Source: Chitinophaga pinensis (GTDB lineage: Bacteria > Bacteroidota > Bacteroidia > Chitinophagales > Chitinophagaceae). Taken from it: a DNA stretch of 64,000 bases. Below the pieces are notes generated by a model, which was not told the origin of the DNA, did not search any database, and saw nothing but the letters and a program-made list of their open reading frames with translations. The stretch lies in contig NZ_VOHS01000025.1 in the NCBI RefSeq assembly GCF_007896845.1, forward strand, positions 1-64,000, given 5' to 3'. A program made the translations under genes and the position numbers. Positions 20,669 through 29,986 of the stretch are shown one piece after another (position 1 is the first letter of the stretch; each line of letters starts with the position of its first letter).

Positions 20669-23600
20669 TTATTTGATCCTGAATACCGCTTGCTGACTGG
20701 TCGCTGTGCAGGAATCGGTGATAATATTTGTGTATGATTGTTCTCCTCCGATGAGTACCGACCACGGCGTATCGGCTGTGATCGCCTTTACCGGCGGTCC
20801 TTCCACGCCATCCTTCTTATCAAACATGGTGAAGTCTGTTACATAATCCACATATTCCCTCTGTTCGATAAACTGTAATACGGAAGACATCATCATGGTA
20901 CCGCCAAACACGATATCCTGTGCGCCCGTATTGATCCACGGTGACAGATAAGCCTGTACTTCGCTGACCAGTTTCTTCAGATAGAAATTAGCATCTCTGC
21001 CCGCTCTCAGGCGAATATTGCCTTTGAAACTTACCGGCTGATAAACAGGATTGATGACCTGCACTTTTGCAAATGCCGATGTGCGGCTGCTCAGGTATTC
21101 GCTTACTCTTTCGAGTATGATACGGCTTACCTTCGGACTGAATCGTTCATCTGCAGGATACGCATCGATACGTGGTATCACAGCCAGTGTAACCCAACCG
21201 GGTGATTGTAACTGTGTAATGGCGCCGGCTTCGTCCCTGCACATCTTCGAATGCGGAATACATTTTATCTTGAAGATCTCGGGAAATGCATCCAGAATGA
21301 TACGCTCGTAGTCAAAAACGTTGATAGCTCTTCCTTTATGACGCAGACGTTCGCTGACGCGTATATAGAATTCATCTGAAGTTTCTTCTTTTCTGCCACC
21401 AAAAGATGGATACGGCTGACTGATCTTCGTCACCATTGCATCCGGTACAAGCAGTCCGCTGATAGTCTGTGCAGGTAAAACGGTTCCCACTCTCGCGGGA
21501 TCGTTCTCCTGATTACGGAATGTCGCTTTCGCAGCCTGTGCTATTACAGCCACCCCTTCACACACCGCTGCTGAATAAAGGTGTGTACTGATGCGCAACC
21601 AATGATAACCGGATGGTAATACTGTATGCGTCGTATCTGCATCCCATGGTAACGCGATCGTTACAATACCCGACACCAGCATCTCCTGCGTGGTATCACT
21701 GATGATCTGTGAATGATCTTCCAGCGCTTTCCACTCATTCCCTAACATGTAATGCCATCTGATATCTGCCTTGCGGATATCCGGATCTGCTGTAAACTCA
21801 GCCAGCTGAAATAACAACGTTACATTCGTACCGGGTACAGCCTGTTGCAGACCGATATATAAAGTACCTTCATCTTCATACACCGGCATAAAATGCGCAG
21901 TAGTACCGGATGATAAGAGTTTATAGTTACCCGGCTCATATGGATACTGATGCAGCAGCGTAATATCTGCACCGCTGGCAGCAGCCGCATATTCCAGCGT
22001 AAATGATTTGATAACAGGTGTATAAGGTGGAGGCGGGAAGCCCAGCACGTTACCGGATGTACCATTTACATAGCTATCCAGTGAAGCGGCTTTACTATAG
22101 GTGCTATATGCACTGCCGGTAGTACCATCTGCTGCCTGTTTCAGGTCCAGATGCTCCTGTTCAGGATCGCCACTATGCAGATTGGTGGCCAGATTGGATA
22201 CATTCCATGCCTTGCTGTAAGCATCCAGTGATTGTGTCAGCAACCCACTTGCATCTGTCTGTAAGACACTCAGTTTAAGATTACCTATTTTAATCAGCTG
22301 ATCAGCCAGTATACCCGGATATTCTTCCTGTTTGAAACTCTTGTCAAGTCTGAAACGCAGGAAGCCGTAGAGCGTTGCATTATTATACGGCAATAAAGGC
22401 GCTGCTTGTTTCAGTACAGGAATACTGCCCGCCGCCGGTATGGTGATCTGTCGTGTGGATTGCAGATGACTGCCGCCATCCTGATCAAACAGTTGTATTG
22501 CATTGCCACCGGGGATACTCTCCCATTGTCCGTTGTTCAGGCGTTGTATCGACGCTGTGAAGTAGGTATTGGAGATACCCATATTGTAAGCTGAATAATG
22601 GGTAGCGAAATTGTCGGGCAATCCCTCCCACTCCATATTCAGTTTTACATCTGTTAATTTCTTTCTGAATACTTCGTCGCTGCCGATGTAAAAGTTGCCA
22701 CCCGCTTTCGGCACACTGGTGAAAGGAATGAATTTGTTGTTAGGGTCCAGCGGACCCTCATCATTACCTATCAGCAGATTTTTGATATTGGTGACATGTA
22801 CATTGATCGAAGTATTCACAATAACCAGATTGCTCAGCACATCATACCAGGGTTCATCCTGTTCTGCCAGATGAAAATGCAGACCATGATTAAATAGTAT
22901 CCGTAGCAAAGGATCTTTTACCGGATAAGTGGCCTGTAACACATCGGCAACAGGTGGCACTAATGCAGGTGCATCTGCAGCCAGTGCGAAGTTGATGGTC
23001 ATAATACCCGCTGTCAGCGATATCGCTGTTACCGGTGCAGGATACCAGCCGTCTGCGGTGGTACAGTCTACCTGCAACAGTCTTTTCCTTGCGATATCTT
23101 TTGCCAGCTGCAATTGCTGCGAACTGATACCTGTGTAGATCCTGAATTCATTGTCACCCACTTCATCATCCAGCCACTTCTCAGTAAGACCGGCAGTTTT
23201 CAGTTTACTACGGATCGCGGCTACAGTGCCCTTATCGATAGCTGCCTTTTCAAAGGCGATCAGTATTTCTTCATTCAGCAGATAGAAAGGTTTCGCCAGT
23301 AGCGCCGCCAGCTGATCTGCTTTTGATGCGGGTTGTGTCAGCTCGATGCTTACGGTCACGTTACGCGTACCCTCTTTCAGAAGTAACACAGGAGAAGACA
23401 ATAACAGACCTGTGGTACCAAATGGAAAGTGAGATACACCTGCCTGCGGATTATTCTTGCTGACGTACTCTGCTGCCCCTAATAAAGGCCAGCTGTTGTA
23501 AGCAGGATTACGGAATCCATCTCCCAGTCCGTCAGCACTTGCGGCTACCGGAGCGGTATAGACATTTGCATTTTCATCTTTGAAGAGCGTACGTAACTCA

Positions 23601-24667
23601 GCAACCTTTGCTTTGTTCAACACCACTTCTTCCTCTGTATAAAAAGTAACGTCATTCCCCAGCGCATCTTTACCGGCTTTCACTCCGATGTTATCTTCGA
23701 GGAGATAATCCGGTAACTGTCTGGCGAGTTCTGCTACCAGATGTACATGATCAGGCGTCAGTGGTTTCTTCTTCAGCTGCAGCACTTCTTCATAAAAGAA
23801 GTTCAGGTGCTGGCGACCGAATGTATTCAGCTGTGTCTTCACCTGAGCGAAGAGTTGCAGGAAGCCGTACAACAAACCGACATGTGGCTGGTGTTGCTGC
23901 GAACCGCTCATCACAGCATCAAAGTCCTGCACCGCAAAAGTCTGAACCTGCTGAATACCTTTATAGAAGATGACGAACAGCTCATCCAGCTGTGTCAGCA
24001 TTTTCTCTCTTTTCCTGCGGGGATAGTTCCCCAGTCTCTGCAGGTAAGCATCTTTCGCAATCAGCTTATCCATGGTCAGTGACCAGGAGGGATTCTTACG
24101 GAGGATGGCGATATTGTTCACCGCTTCATCAGGCAAAGGATTATCCGCATCTGTCATCGTATTGGCGATGGCAATAAGCCGGTATAATGCTTTACTGAAG
24201 TCAGACTGAACGAGCGCATGCAGCATGCCGCTCAATCCGGTGCCGGCATCCAGATCTGTGTTCCAGCTATCCAGTTGCATCACCATATCCAGTATGCGGA
24301 AGAACATAGACCAGAACTGATCAGCAGGCAATTGCTGCGACAGCTCCGTTCTTGCCTTCTGATAGGCGGCATCAAAACCGGCCGAATCAAACTGCTGGAT
24401 AGCGGCATATTGGAAAGGCGGATTATTCCGGAAGAAATCCTGCCAGTCCCCACGCGATACTAACGGCGTATCTGCCCTGCGGGACGGCTGATCCCTGTCA
24501 TCATAGTAAAGTACATATCTGGCGTAGCGGTACAGGAAGCCCAGTAACTGTGCAGTACTGCGTTCATCAATCTGTACCCTGTCGGTTGACAGCGCATCCA
24601 TTTTACGCTGCAACTGGCTTACACCATCGCGTACCAGGTTATTTGATATGTTATCTGAAGCGTTCAT
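20669..24667 (-). CDS. Baseplate J-like protein
   Basis: 1,332 residues, long for the family. The C-terminal third carries the baseplate-J signature: EETSDEFYIRVSERLRHKGR, NVFDYERIILDAFPEIFKIK, and a closing segment with SRIILERVSEYLSSRTSAFA. This is the equivalent of Pvc11/Afp11, part of the wedge ring that joins sheath and spike. The first roughly 900 residues are an extension I do not recognise, mixed helical then beta-rich. The start ATG overlaps the stop of the gp25 gene (TAATG), so the two are translationally coupled. The large N-terminal extension could contribute to the cage-like baseplate extensions described for Algoriphagus eCIS; that is inference. Confidence 0.85.
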   Translation of the reverse strand: MNASDNISNNLVRDGVSQLQRKMDALSTDRVQIDERSTAQLLGFLYRYARYVLYYDDRDQPSRRADTPLVSRGDWQDFFRNNPPFQYAAIQQFDSAGFDAAYQKARTELSQQLPADQFWSMFFRILDMVMQLDSWNTDLDAGTGLSGMLHALVQSDFSKALYRLIAIANTMTDADNPLPDEAVNNIAILRKNPSWSLTMDKLIAKDAYLQRLGNYPRRKREKMLTQLDELFVIFYKGIQQVQTFAVQDFDAVMSGSQQHQPHVGLLYGFLQLFAQVKTQLNTFGRQHLNFFYEEVLQLKKKPLTPDHVHLVAELARQLPDYLLEDNIGVKAGKDALGNDVTFYTEEEVVLNKAKVAELRTLFKDENANVYTAPVAASADGLGDGFRNPAYNSWPLLGAAEYVSKNNPQAGVSHFPFGTTGLLLSSPVLLLKEGTRNVTVSIELTQPASKADQLAALLAKPFYLLNEEILIAFEKAAIDKGTVAAIRSKLKTAGLTEKWLDDEVGDNEFRIYTGISSQQLQLAKDIARKRLLQVDCTTADGWYPAPVTAISLTAGIMTINFALAADAPALVPPVADVLQATYPVKDPLLRILFNHGLHFHLAEQDEPWYDVLSNLVIVNTSINVHVTNIKNLLIGNDEGPLDPNNKFIPFTSVPKAGGNFYIGSDEVFRKKLTDVKLNMEWEGLPDNFATHYSAYNMGISNTYFTASIQRLNNGQWESIPGGNAIQLFDQDGGSHLQSTRQITIPAAGSIPVLKQAAPLLPYNNATLYGFLRFRLDKSFKQEEYPGILADQLIKIGNLKLSVLQTDASGLLTQSLDAYSKAWNVSNLATNLHSGDPEQEHLDLKQAADGTTGSAYSTYSKAASLDSYVNGTSGNVLGFPPPPYTPVIKSFTLEYAAAASGADITLLHQYPYEPGNYKLLSSGTTAHFMPVYEDEGTLYIGLQQAVPGTNVTLLFQLAEFTADPDIRKADIRWHYMLGNEWKALEDHSQIISDTTQEMLVSGIVTIALPWDADTTHTVLPSGYHWLRISTHLYSAAVCEGVAVIAQAAKATFRNQENDPARVGTVLPAQTISGLLVPDAMVTKISQPYPSFGGRKEETSDEFYIRVSERLRHKGRAINVFDYERIILDAFPEIFKIKCIPHSKMCRDEAGAITQLQSPGWVTLAVIPRIDAYPADERFSPKVSRIILERVSEYLSSRTSAFAKVQVINPVYQPVSFKGNIRLRAGRDANFYLKKLVSEVQAYLSPWINTGAQDIVFGGTMMMSSVLQFIEQREYVDYVTDFTMFDKKDGVEGPPVKAITADTPWSVLIGGEQSYTNIITDSCTATSQQAVFRIK

Positions 24668-25131
24668 TATCTTATTGCTATAGCTGCATTTATTCCTTCT
24701 GCACGGCCTTCCTGTACATAGAAGTCATATACATAGTTGTACCGTGAATTGGTGGCTCTGATGGTATAATCAACACTGATGCGCAGGTATCCCTGTATGG
24801 CATCCCAGGAATCTGACTGGGATACAGTGATCTTGTCTGCCTTTATTCTTGCTTCATAATAGAGAATGGCATTCGTAACCATGTCTGTAATGAAACCGAT
24901 CAGTGTATTACTCATGGATTCAAACTGGTAATCTGCCAGATTGCATCCGAACTGGGGTATCATCACGCGTTCACCCAGACTGGTAGACAGGAGAATGTGC
25001 AGACTTTGTTCTATATCCTCCCTCCCTATCGCCATCACGGCGTAACAATCCTTGTCTTCATTGTCTTTGCGGAAGGTGGGGGGAAAAGACCAGCCGCAGC
25101 CTAGAAAATCTTTCGCGTCGGGCATATACAA
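24667..25131 (-). CDS. GpW/gp25-like baseplate wedge protein
   Basis: 154 residues. The segment EDIEQSLHILLSTSLGERVM followed by IPQFGCNL is the hallmark of the T4 gp25 / Pvc9 family, a small wedge protein that nucleates sheath assembly on the baseplate. It lies 19 bases after the PAAR gene and overlaps the J-like gene, in the order usual for eCIS and T6SS baseplate genes. Confidence 0.92.
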   Translation of the reverse strand: MYMPDAKDFLGCGWSFPPTFRKDNEDKDCYAVMAIGREDIEQSLHILLSTSLGERVMIPQFGCNLADYQFESMSNTLIGFITDMVTNAILYYEARIKADKITVSQSDSWDAIQGYLRISVDYTIRATNSRYNYVYDFYVQEGRAEGINAAIAIR

Positions 25132-25150
25132 AACTTTTATACGATCTATA

Positions 25151-25441
25151 TTATCCTCCGATCATCACAGTGGGACATCCCAGTACGATAGAACCGCCAT
25201 GTGCAGTGGAGTCACCCATCCGTGCGGCCGGCTTGCCACCGATCATCACCGTGGCCGAACCTTTTACGATGACGTCAGGCGGACCGGTACACACCAGCAT
25301 ATCTCCTACCGTCGCCGCAGGCATACCACCGATCAGCACCGTAGGTACACCGGGCCCACTGACAGGACCACCAACGTGAGGCACCGGACCTGTGGACATG
25401 GGGCAAACATGCATATCTGTTAATCTTGCTGCCGGGGGCAT
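25151..25441 (-). CDS. PAAR-domain spike tip protein
   Basis: 96 residues, the length of a single PAAR domain with no effector extension. It opens with MPPAARLTDMHVCPM and has repeated hairpin motifs such as GVPTVLIGGMPAATVGDMLV and GSATVMIGGKPAARMGDST. PAAR proteins form a conical zinc-stabilised tip on VgrG-type spikes. It lies 11 bases after the VgrG-like gene, its expected partner. Confidence 0.93.
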   Translation of the reverse strand: MPPAARLTDMHVCPMSTGPVPHVGGPVSGPGVPTVLIGGMPAATVGDMLVCTGPPDVIVKGSATVMIGGKPAARMGDSTAHGGSIVLGCPTVMIGG

Positions 25442-25452
25442 TGTCTGTTTGT

Positions 25453-27243
25453 TTAGTTGATCTTTACCATTCCGCCCTGCAATTCCAGCATGGCAGAAGA
25501 GGCTACTTTTGCTTTCGCCTGACCATTCAGTTCCAGTGAAGTATCTGCTTTTCCGGAGATGGTCATGCCTTCAATTTTGATGTCAGTACCTGCTTTCAGT
25601 GAGAAAGCGGCGGCAGCTTCCATCTTAATATCTTTTGCGCTTTTAATGGTAATACCTGCTGACTCCATTTTAATCATGTTGCCATGCTGATCCTGTATGG
25701 TAATAGCTTTGTCTTTTTCACTCAGCTCAATGAAATTGCCCGCAGGCGTTTCCATTTTCATTACCTTATTCTCATCGTCATACATGGTCTTCATTTTGCT
25801 ACGGGTCACCAGGCCTTTGATATGATTGGTATCTTCTGCCTTTACAGGAGCGGGGTTCTTGCTGCTGTGCAACATGCCCAGTACTACGGCGAAGCGGGGA
25901 TCATCATTGACAAAACCTACGATCACTTCATCTCCCAGTTCAGGACGAAAGAAATAACCACGTTCTTTACCGGCATCCAGTGAAGCCATACGGGCCCAGG
26001 TACCTTTGTCGTTATTATCGGTCAGCGGCATTTTCACCAGTATGCGGTCTTCTCCGTCGGGATCACTTTCCAGCTGCACCACTACGCCTATCTGCAATCC
26101 GTGTACTGCCGGCAGCAGACCTGCAGCCGGTGTCTCCGTCAGATCCTCCTTATGATGAAACCACTCAGGAGAAATACCAAATTGCATTTGTGTAGTCCAT
26201 ACACCTTCCGCATATTCGTGTCTTACACCACTTACATATACCAATCCATTGAAGCGGTTACCCAGCCCTTTGAGTTCAACGGTGTCGCCCGGTTTTGTAT
26301 CAGGAGATCCTTTGATCTTCACGCGGCCGCGTATCTTGGCCATCCTGCTTTTCAGCATAACCGATTCCGCCCACGCTTTCAGTTCGGGCTCGCTGATCAG
26401 GCCACTATGACGCAGTTCCAGTTTGTCAGGAGATACTGCTTTCGCCAGTTCTTTTCCTGACAGATTACCAGCTTCTTTAAAAGACACACTGGTAGTGGAA
26501 TTTTGTTGTACCGCCTGATCTTTGTAACTCCAGGAACTGGCATTTACTTCCTGCCACTGTGTACGGGCGTCTATCTCCGCTTCAAATTCGTCGATGGTAG
26601 CGCCATATACGAGTGTCAGTGTGGGAGATCCGGCCAGTTCAGGTTTCTTCATATCGACTTTCCCATCCTGCACCATCAGTACGCAGCTGTTCATTTCAGC
26701 GCGGCTAAGGGCAAAATCCCAGTCGGTACAATTGAACTGCACCAGTTCCTTATGTTGTACGGGCGTACTATCCAGCGCACCGGCCTTATTGCCCAGCACC
26801 TTTTTCAGTGCATCGCTGTCGCTGGTCTCCCTGAAGTACCTGTGTTTCCTGCCGAGGGTCAGCGATACCGCCTCATCACGGCAGTCCAGCTGCAAAACAG
26901 CATTACCGTTCTCACTGGCCCGGATACCATGTTTAATGATGATACCTTTGAACACGGTCGTCTGTTTACCATCACGACCTACTTTCAGTTCGATCTTATT
27001 ACCGGGAATGAAGTCAGCTGCTTCACTCACCGCAAACTTTTCGTCGGCGACGTCACCGTCGAGGTACTGGAGACGTGCATAAGGGATCAGGTTCACTTCC
27101 TTCACAATGGTAACCGAGCGCAGATGATAAGCCGGATTATTCACCCTGTTGCCGTTGATCAGCACTTCAAAGCTGGTATAATCGTAGACCCCGGGAGTGG
27201 GGATGATCCGTTCGTCTGTCGCTATATTTTCCTCATTGGCCAT
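25453..27243 (-). CDS. VgrG/Pvc8-like spike protein
   Basis: 596 residues. The N-terminal half is gp27-like. Around residues 385 to 470 lies a gp5-like OB-fold segment (LQIGVVVQLESDPDGEDRIL, then RPELGDEVIVGFVNDDP). The last 110 residues are a repetitive beta-prism of short strands (NMIKMESAGITIKSAKDIKM). This is the trimeric membrane-puncturing spike at the tip of the tube. No C-terminal enzyme domain is fused. It sits between the CIS-tube/LysM gene (2 bases apart) and the PAAR gene. Confidence 0.92.
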   Translation of the reverse strand: MANEENIATDERIIPTPGVYDYTSFEVLINGNRVNNPAYHLRSVTIVKEVNLIPYARLQYLDGDVADEKFAVSEAADFIPGNKIELKVGRDGKQTTVFKGIIIKHGIRASENGNAVLQLDCRDEAVSLTLGRKHRYFRETSDSDALKKVLGNKAGALDSTPVQHKELVQFNCTDWDFALSRAEMNSCVLMVQDGKVDMKKPELAGSPTLTLVYGATIDEFEAEIDARTQWQEVNASSWSYKDQAVQQNSTTSVSFKEAGNLSGKELAKAVSPDKLELRHSGLISEPELKAWAESVMLKSRMAKIRGRVKIKGSPDTKPGDTVELKGLGNRFNGLVYVSGVRHEYAEGVWTTQMQFGISPEWFHHKEDLTETPAAGLLPAVHGLQIGVVVQLESDPDGEDRILVKMPLTDNNDKGTWARMASLDAGKERGYFFRPELGDEVIVGFVNDDPRFAVVLGMLHSSKNPAPVKAEDTNHIKGLVTRSKMKTMYDDENKVMKMETPAGNFIELSEKDKAITIQDQHGNMIKMESAGITIKSAKDIKMEAAAAFSLKAGTDIKIEGMTISGKADTSLELNGQAKAKVASSAMLELQGGMVKIN

Positions 27244-27245
27244 GT

Positions 27246-27953
27246 TCAGGAAGTTTTTTGTGTTTCTGACTGTTTCACCGGCGGGAAGCCCAGTTCATCA
27301 TCAGTACGGATCTTCCGTACGCTGACCAGTTCATTGTAGTAAGCAACCTGCATATAGAGGGCAGGATCGCCGTAATTTTTGTAGCAAAGCAAGGGCAGTG
27401 TGTCACCATCAGCCACCCGGACACTCCTGAAAAGGTCAGGCGAGTGTTTATCCTCTTTTGCAACCCGTTTTTTGGGCTCCGTGTATTGGGTGAAGGTAGC
27501 ACTCACCTTTGCCCTTAAAGGAGCTCCATTAGGCTTAAAAAGCACATAGTTGATGTCGAGCGAGGTCAGGATACAATCGAAGGTGAACAAACCCCACTGA
27601 ATTTTCAGTATAGCGGGTTTATGTGCCTCTCCCTGCATCTTGTATACGACGCCCAGCAGCTGGTCCACCTGATCTTTTACCTCTGTACCATTGAGGACGT
27701 TCCCTTCGATGGTACCGGTATTGTCCAGCGTGAAATCGAGTTTCAGCTGTTCCGGTGCGGTGAACTTGTATTCGGGAGCGCTGCCCTGATTACCCCCGGT
27801 CGTTTTCTGCTTGGCCTCTACTTTGTAGGACTGCGAATAACTCTCGGGGTTGATCGGGATGGTGAAGTCGCTTCCGGCCGACTGTTTCTGTTTCTGATCC
27901 AGAAACGGCCGGATAACGATCTTCTCAACATTCGCTGTTTCTTTATTTGCCAT
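27246..27953 (-). CDS. CIS tube-type N-terminal domain plus LysM baseplate hub protein
   Basis: 235 residues. The first 160 residues match the contractile-injection-system tube N-terminal domain (FTIPINPESYSQSYKVEAKQ; ILKIQWGLFTFDCILTSLDI). The C-terminus holds a LysM-like segment (RSVRVADGDTLPLLCYKNYG, then AYYNEL). This is the Pvc7/Afp7 equivalent that links spike and tube in the baseplate hub. Its ATG overlaps the stop of the DUF5908 gene by one base. Confidence 0.88.
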   Translation of the reverse strand: MANKETANVEKIVIRPFLDQKQKQSAGSDFTIPINPESYSQSYKVEAKQKTTGGNQGSAPEYKFTAPEQLKLDFTLDNTGTIEGNVLNGTEVKDQVDQLLGVVYKMQGEAHKPAILKIQWGLFTFDCILTSLDINYVLFKPNGAPLRAKVSATFTQYTEPKKRVAKEDKHSPDLFRSVRVADGDTLPLLCYKNYGDPALYMQVAYYNELVSVRKIRTDDELGFPPVKQSETQKTS

Positions 27954-28123
27954 CAGCGTTCTCTTTGATCTTTCAGGATTTCAAGCACCTTTTCGACGCA
28001 GGTGCGTACGATTGCTTCAGGAGATCCCTCCTGCTGCTCGTTACCACCACCTGTGTTACCTTTACTACCGGCAGCTTCATCGACAGCTACCTTGATGACC
28101 ATTTCTCTTATCTCTACTGGCAT
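27953..28123 (-). CDS. DUF5908-type small eCIS protein
   Basis: 56 residues, ATG at 28123 to TGA at 27953. It reads MPVEIREMVIKVAVDE, then a Gly/Asn/Gln-rich middle and a helical end (CVEKVLEILKDQRER). Small proteins opening with 'PIEIRELVIKVxV' are the DUF5908 family found at this position, between tube and LysM genes, in Bacteroidota and PVC-like systems (Pvc6 position). The stop overlaps the next ATG. Its role in the particle is not established; likely a small hub or assembly component. Confidence 0.82.
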   Translation of the reverse strand: MPVEIREMVIKVAVDEAAGSKGNTGGGNEQQEGSPEAIVRTCVEKVLEILKDQRER

Positions 28124-28144
28124 GGGCCTTGTTTTAATGTTCTG

Positions 28145-28609
28145 CTATTCCACACTGAAATAGTTATAATTCAGTTCAAATGTTTCAATCACCAACTCGC
28201 CTTTATCTGCATTGAAGTCCGCCACCTTCCAGTTCTTTGGCCATGCGCGGTGTACTTTCCAGGTCATCAGCGGCTGGTGTTGTTCATTGAGCAGGGTTAC
28301 AATGAGATCAATGGGCGCGAAGCTGAAGTTTTTGAAAGCGTCAAGACACCATTGTGAGACGATGGAATCCGCCGGTTTGAAGATACCACGGCGCAGCACC
28401 AGATCCGTACACTTATTGCGCAGGGGCAGGACATGCTCAAAGCGGTTCTCTCCTCCCTCCCGCAGGGTGTCTGTCTGCATCTGAAAGTTGAGTCCCGATA
28501 CGGACTGAAAAAGGATGTCATTGTCCGTTTGCTGAACAGTGCCCTTTTTGTCGAACAGGAACTCTACTTTAAAATGGAACCCTACAGGAGGATAATTAGC
28601 GGCTGCCAT
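28145..28609 (-). CDS. Tail tube protein (gp19-like), probable tube initiator
   Basis: 154 residues, of the T4 gp19 tube family: PVGFHFKVEFLFDKKGTVQQ, SVSGLNFQMQTDTLREGGEN, then VLRRGIFKPADSIVSQW and a C-terminal VETFELNYNYFSV-type strand. It differs more from the canonical tube than its neighbour (extra loop, Cys residues), and it lies on the baseplate side of the tube gene. By analogy with Pvc5 it is the better candidate for the first tube ring above the spike hub; that assignment is inference. Confidence 0.85.
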   Translation of the reverse strand: MAAANYPPVGFHFKVEFLFDKKGTVQQTDNDILFQSVSGLNFQMQTDTLREGGENRFEHVLPLRNKCTDLVLRRGIFKPADSIVSQWCLDAFKNFSFAPIDLIVTLLNEQHQPLMTWKVHRAWPKNWKVADFNADKGELVIETFELNYNYFSVE

Positions 28610-28611
28610 CT

Positions 28612-29055
28612 TTATTTATTTTCAATCACCAGACCTTCGTGTACCAGCTCAACACTTTCAACGGCGATCTCATTGGCATCTGCTTTCAGATCGGCTGACT
28701 GCACCTTGATCGGCCATGCATTCTTCACCTTCCATACGATGATAGGCTTGTGCATTTCATCCAGCAGACTGATAGTGATATTTCTGCGGTATTTACCGTT
28801 CTGCTCCTGAAAGAAGACAGTTTCTTCCCACCAGTCGAAATATTCGTTGTCCGACTGGAACGTGCCACGTTTCAGAGTGATATTGCTGTATTTTTTCAGA
28901 CCTGGCTGTTTGGTCTTGTGATATTCCGGACTGGCGCCATGGCGGTATTCGATCGCCTCTGTTTCAACAGTAAGACCGGTTACTTCAGTAAAACCGATGT
29001 TTTTACCACCCCATTCTACCTGGAAGTGAAACTTGGGTAATGGATAATTTGCCAT
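28612..29055 (-). CDS. Main tail tube protein (gp19/Hcp-like)
   Basis: 147 residues. It shows the full tube-family pattern: LPKFHFQVEWGGKNIGFTEV, TGLTVETEAIEYRHGASPEY, ITLKRGTFQSDNEYFDWW, then WKVKNAWPIKVQSADLKADA and AVESVELVHEGL. It is compact, with no extension, as expected of the protein that stacks as hexamers along the whole inner tube. The next gene is 2 bases downstream. Confidence 0.92.
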   Translation of the reverse strand: MANYPLPKFHFQVEWGGKNIGFTEVTGLTVETEAIEYRHGASPEYHKTKQPGLKKYSNITLKRGTFQSDNEYFDWWEETVFFQEQNGKYRRNITISLLDEMHKPIIVWKVKNAWPIKVQSADLKADANEIAVESVELVHEGLVIENK

Positions 29056-29098
29056 TGTTTTTCTTTTGTACTGTTATGATTGAATATGGAAATCTTGA

Positions 29099-29944
29099 TT
29101 ATTTTTTAGCTGCCGGCGCAGGTGTTGTCTCGCAGGATTTTGCCGCCAATGCTGCTGCATATGCTTTGTCCAGTGCATCTTTACGCGCCTGAGCAAATTC
29201 GCGTTTGCAGGAAACCACTTCTACATCTTTCTGCAGATCCTTCAGTTCATCCAGTGTGGACCCGTACTGATGTTTCGTTTTGGTGTAGAAATCACAGGCT
29301 TCATCGTCCATCGGAAACAACGGTGTCTTCTGCGGATGACAGGAAGCACAATCTTCCAGATCCGGTTTCTTACCGTCAGTCACCAGTTTATAAGAACCCT
29401 CTACCTGAAACAGCAGACCTTTCTCTCCTGCCAGCAGGCCCCAGAGTTCTTCTTCCTGACGATAGGTTACCAGCAATGCATTGATCGCATCTCTGATGGC
29501 ATTCAGCGCATCGTCTTCTGCTGTTTTCAATGCAGTCAGATTGGCGATGATAGAATTTGCGCCTTTTGATGGGATTTTATTATCGATACGATCGGTCAGT
29601 ACCTTGACCTGTCCTTTCAGTACTTCAGAACAATCCAGCAGCTGCTTTGCTTCGCAGATCAGGATCTTGATAGCGTCAATACAGAGGTGCGCGTTCTTAC
29701 CTGTTTTTTTGTTGTACTTACGCGTTCTCTCAAGCGTACCGAGATAGATCATACCCAGACGGTTTGTCTCGGTGATGGTAGTCAGAATGTCTTTCAGTAC
29801 ATCTGACCAGCGCCTCTTTTTATCCAGTGCACTTTTTTTGAATGCCTCCTGGGCCTTGGCATTATTGAGCTCCTGATCAGCCTCTACACAGTCGTTTTTG
29901 AGGCGGTCAAGATATTGCTGAATAGTATCTTTATTAGATGCCAT
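29099..29944 (-). CDS. Unrecognised helical eCIS protein with CxxC motif
   Basis: 281 residues, no recognised family. Almost entirely alpha-helical and charged, with coiled-coil-like stretches (residues 1 to 60, 110 to 180 and 225 to 270). A conserved-looking patch CASCHPQKTPLFPMDDEACD sits near residue 215. The C-terminus is Ala/Pro-rich. It lies between the other helical gene and the main tube gene, a slot occupied by system-specific proteins in Bacteroidota eCIS. It might be a tube or cap accessory, lumen plug or cargo; the sequence alone does not decide. Confidence 0.6.
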   Translation of the reverse strand: MASNKDTIQQYLDRLKNDCVEADQELNNAKAQEAFKKSALDKKRRWSDVLKDILTTITETNRLGMIYLGTLERTRKYNKKTGKNAHLCIDAIKILICEAKQLLDCSEVLKGQVKVLTDRIDNKIPSKGANSIIANLTALKTAEDDALNAIRDAINALLVTYRQEEELWGLLAGEKGLLFQVEGSYKLVTDGKKPDLEDCASCHPQKTPLFPMDDEACDFYTKTKHQYGSTLDELKDLQKDVEVVSCKREFAQARKDALDKAYAAALAAKSCETTPAPAAKK

Positions 29945-29986
29945 GATGATGTAAATTGTAAACGGTTTTAAATAATGTGGAATGCG

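Noticed and set aside
26503..27339. A 278-codon plus-strand frame across the VgrG and LysM genes.
   Set aside because: It is antisense to two well-recognised proteins and shows no family features of its own.
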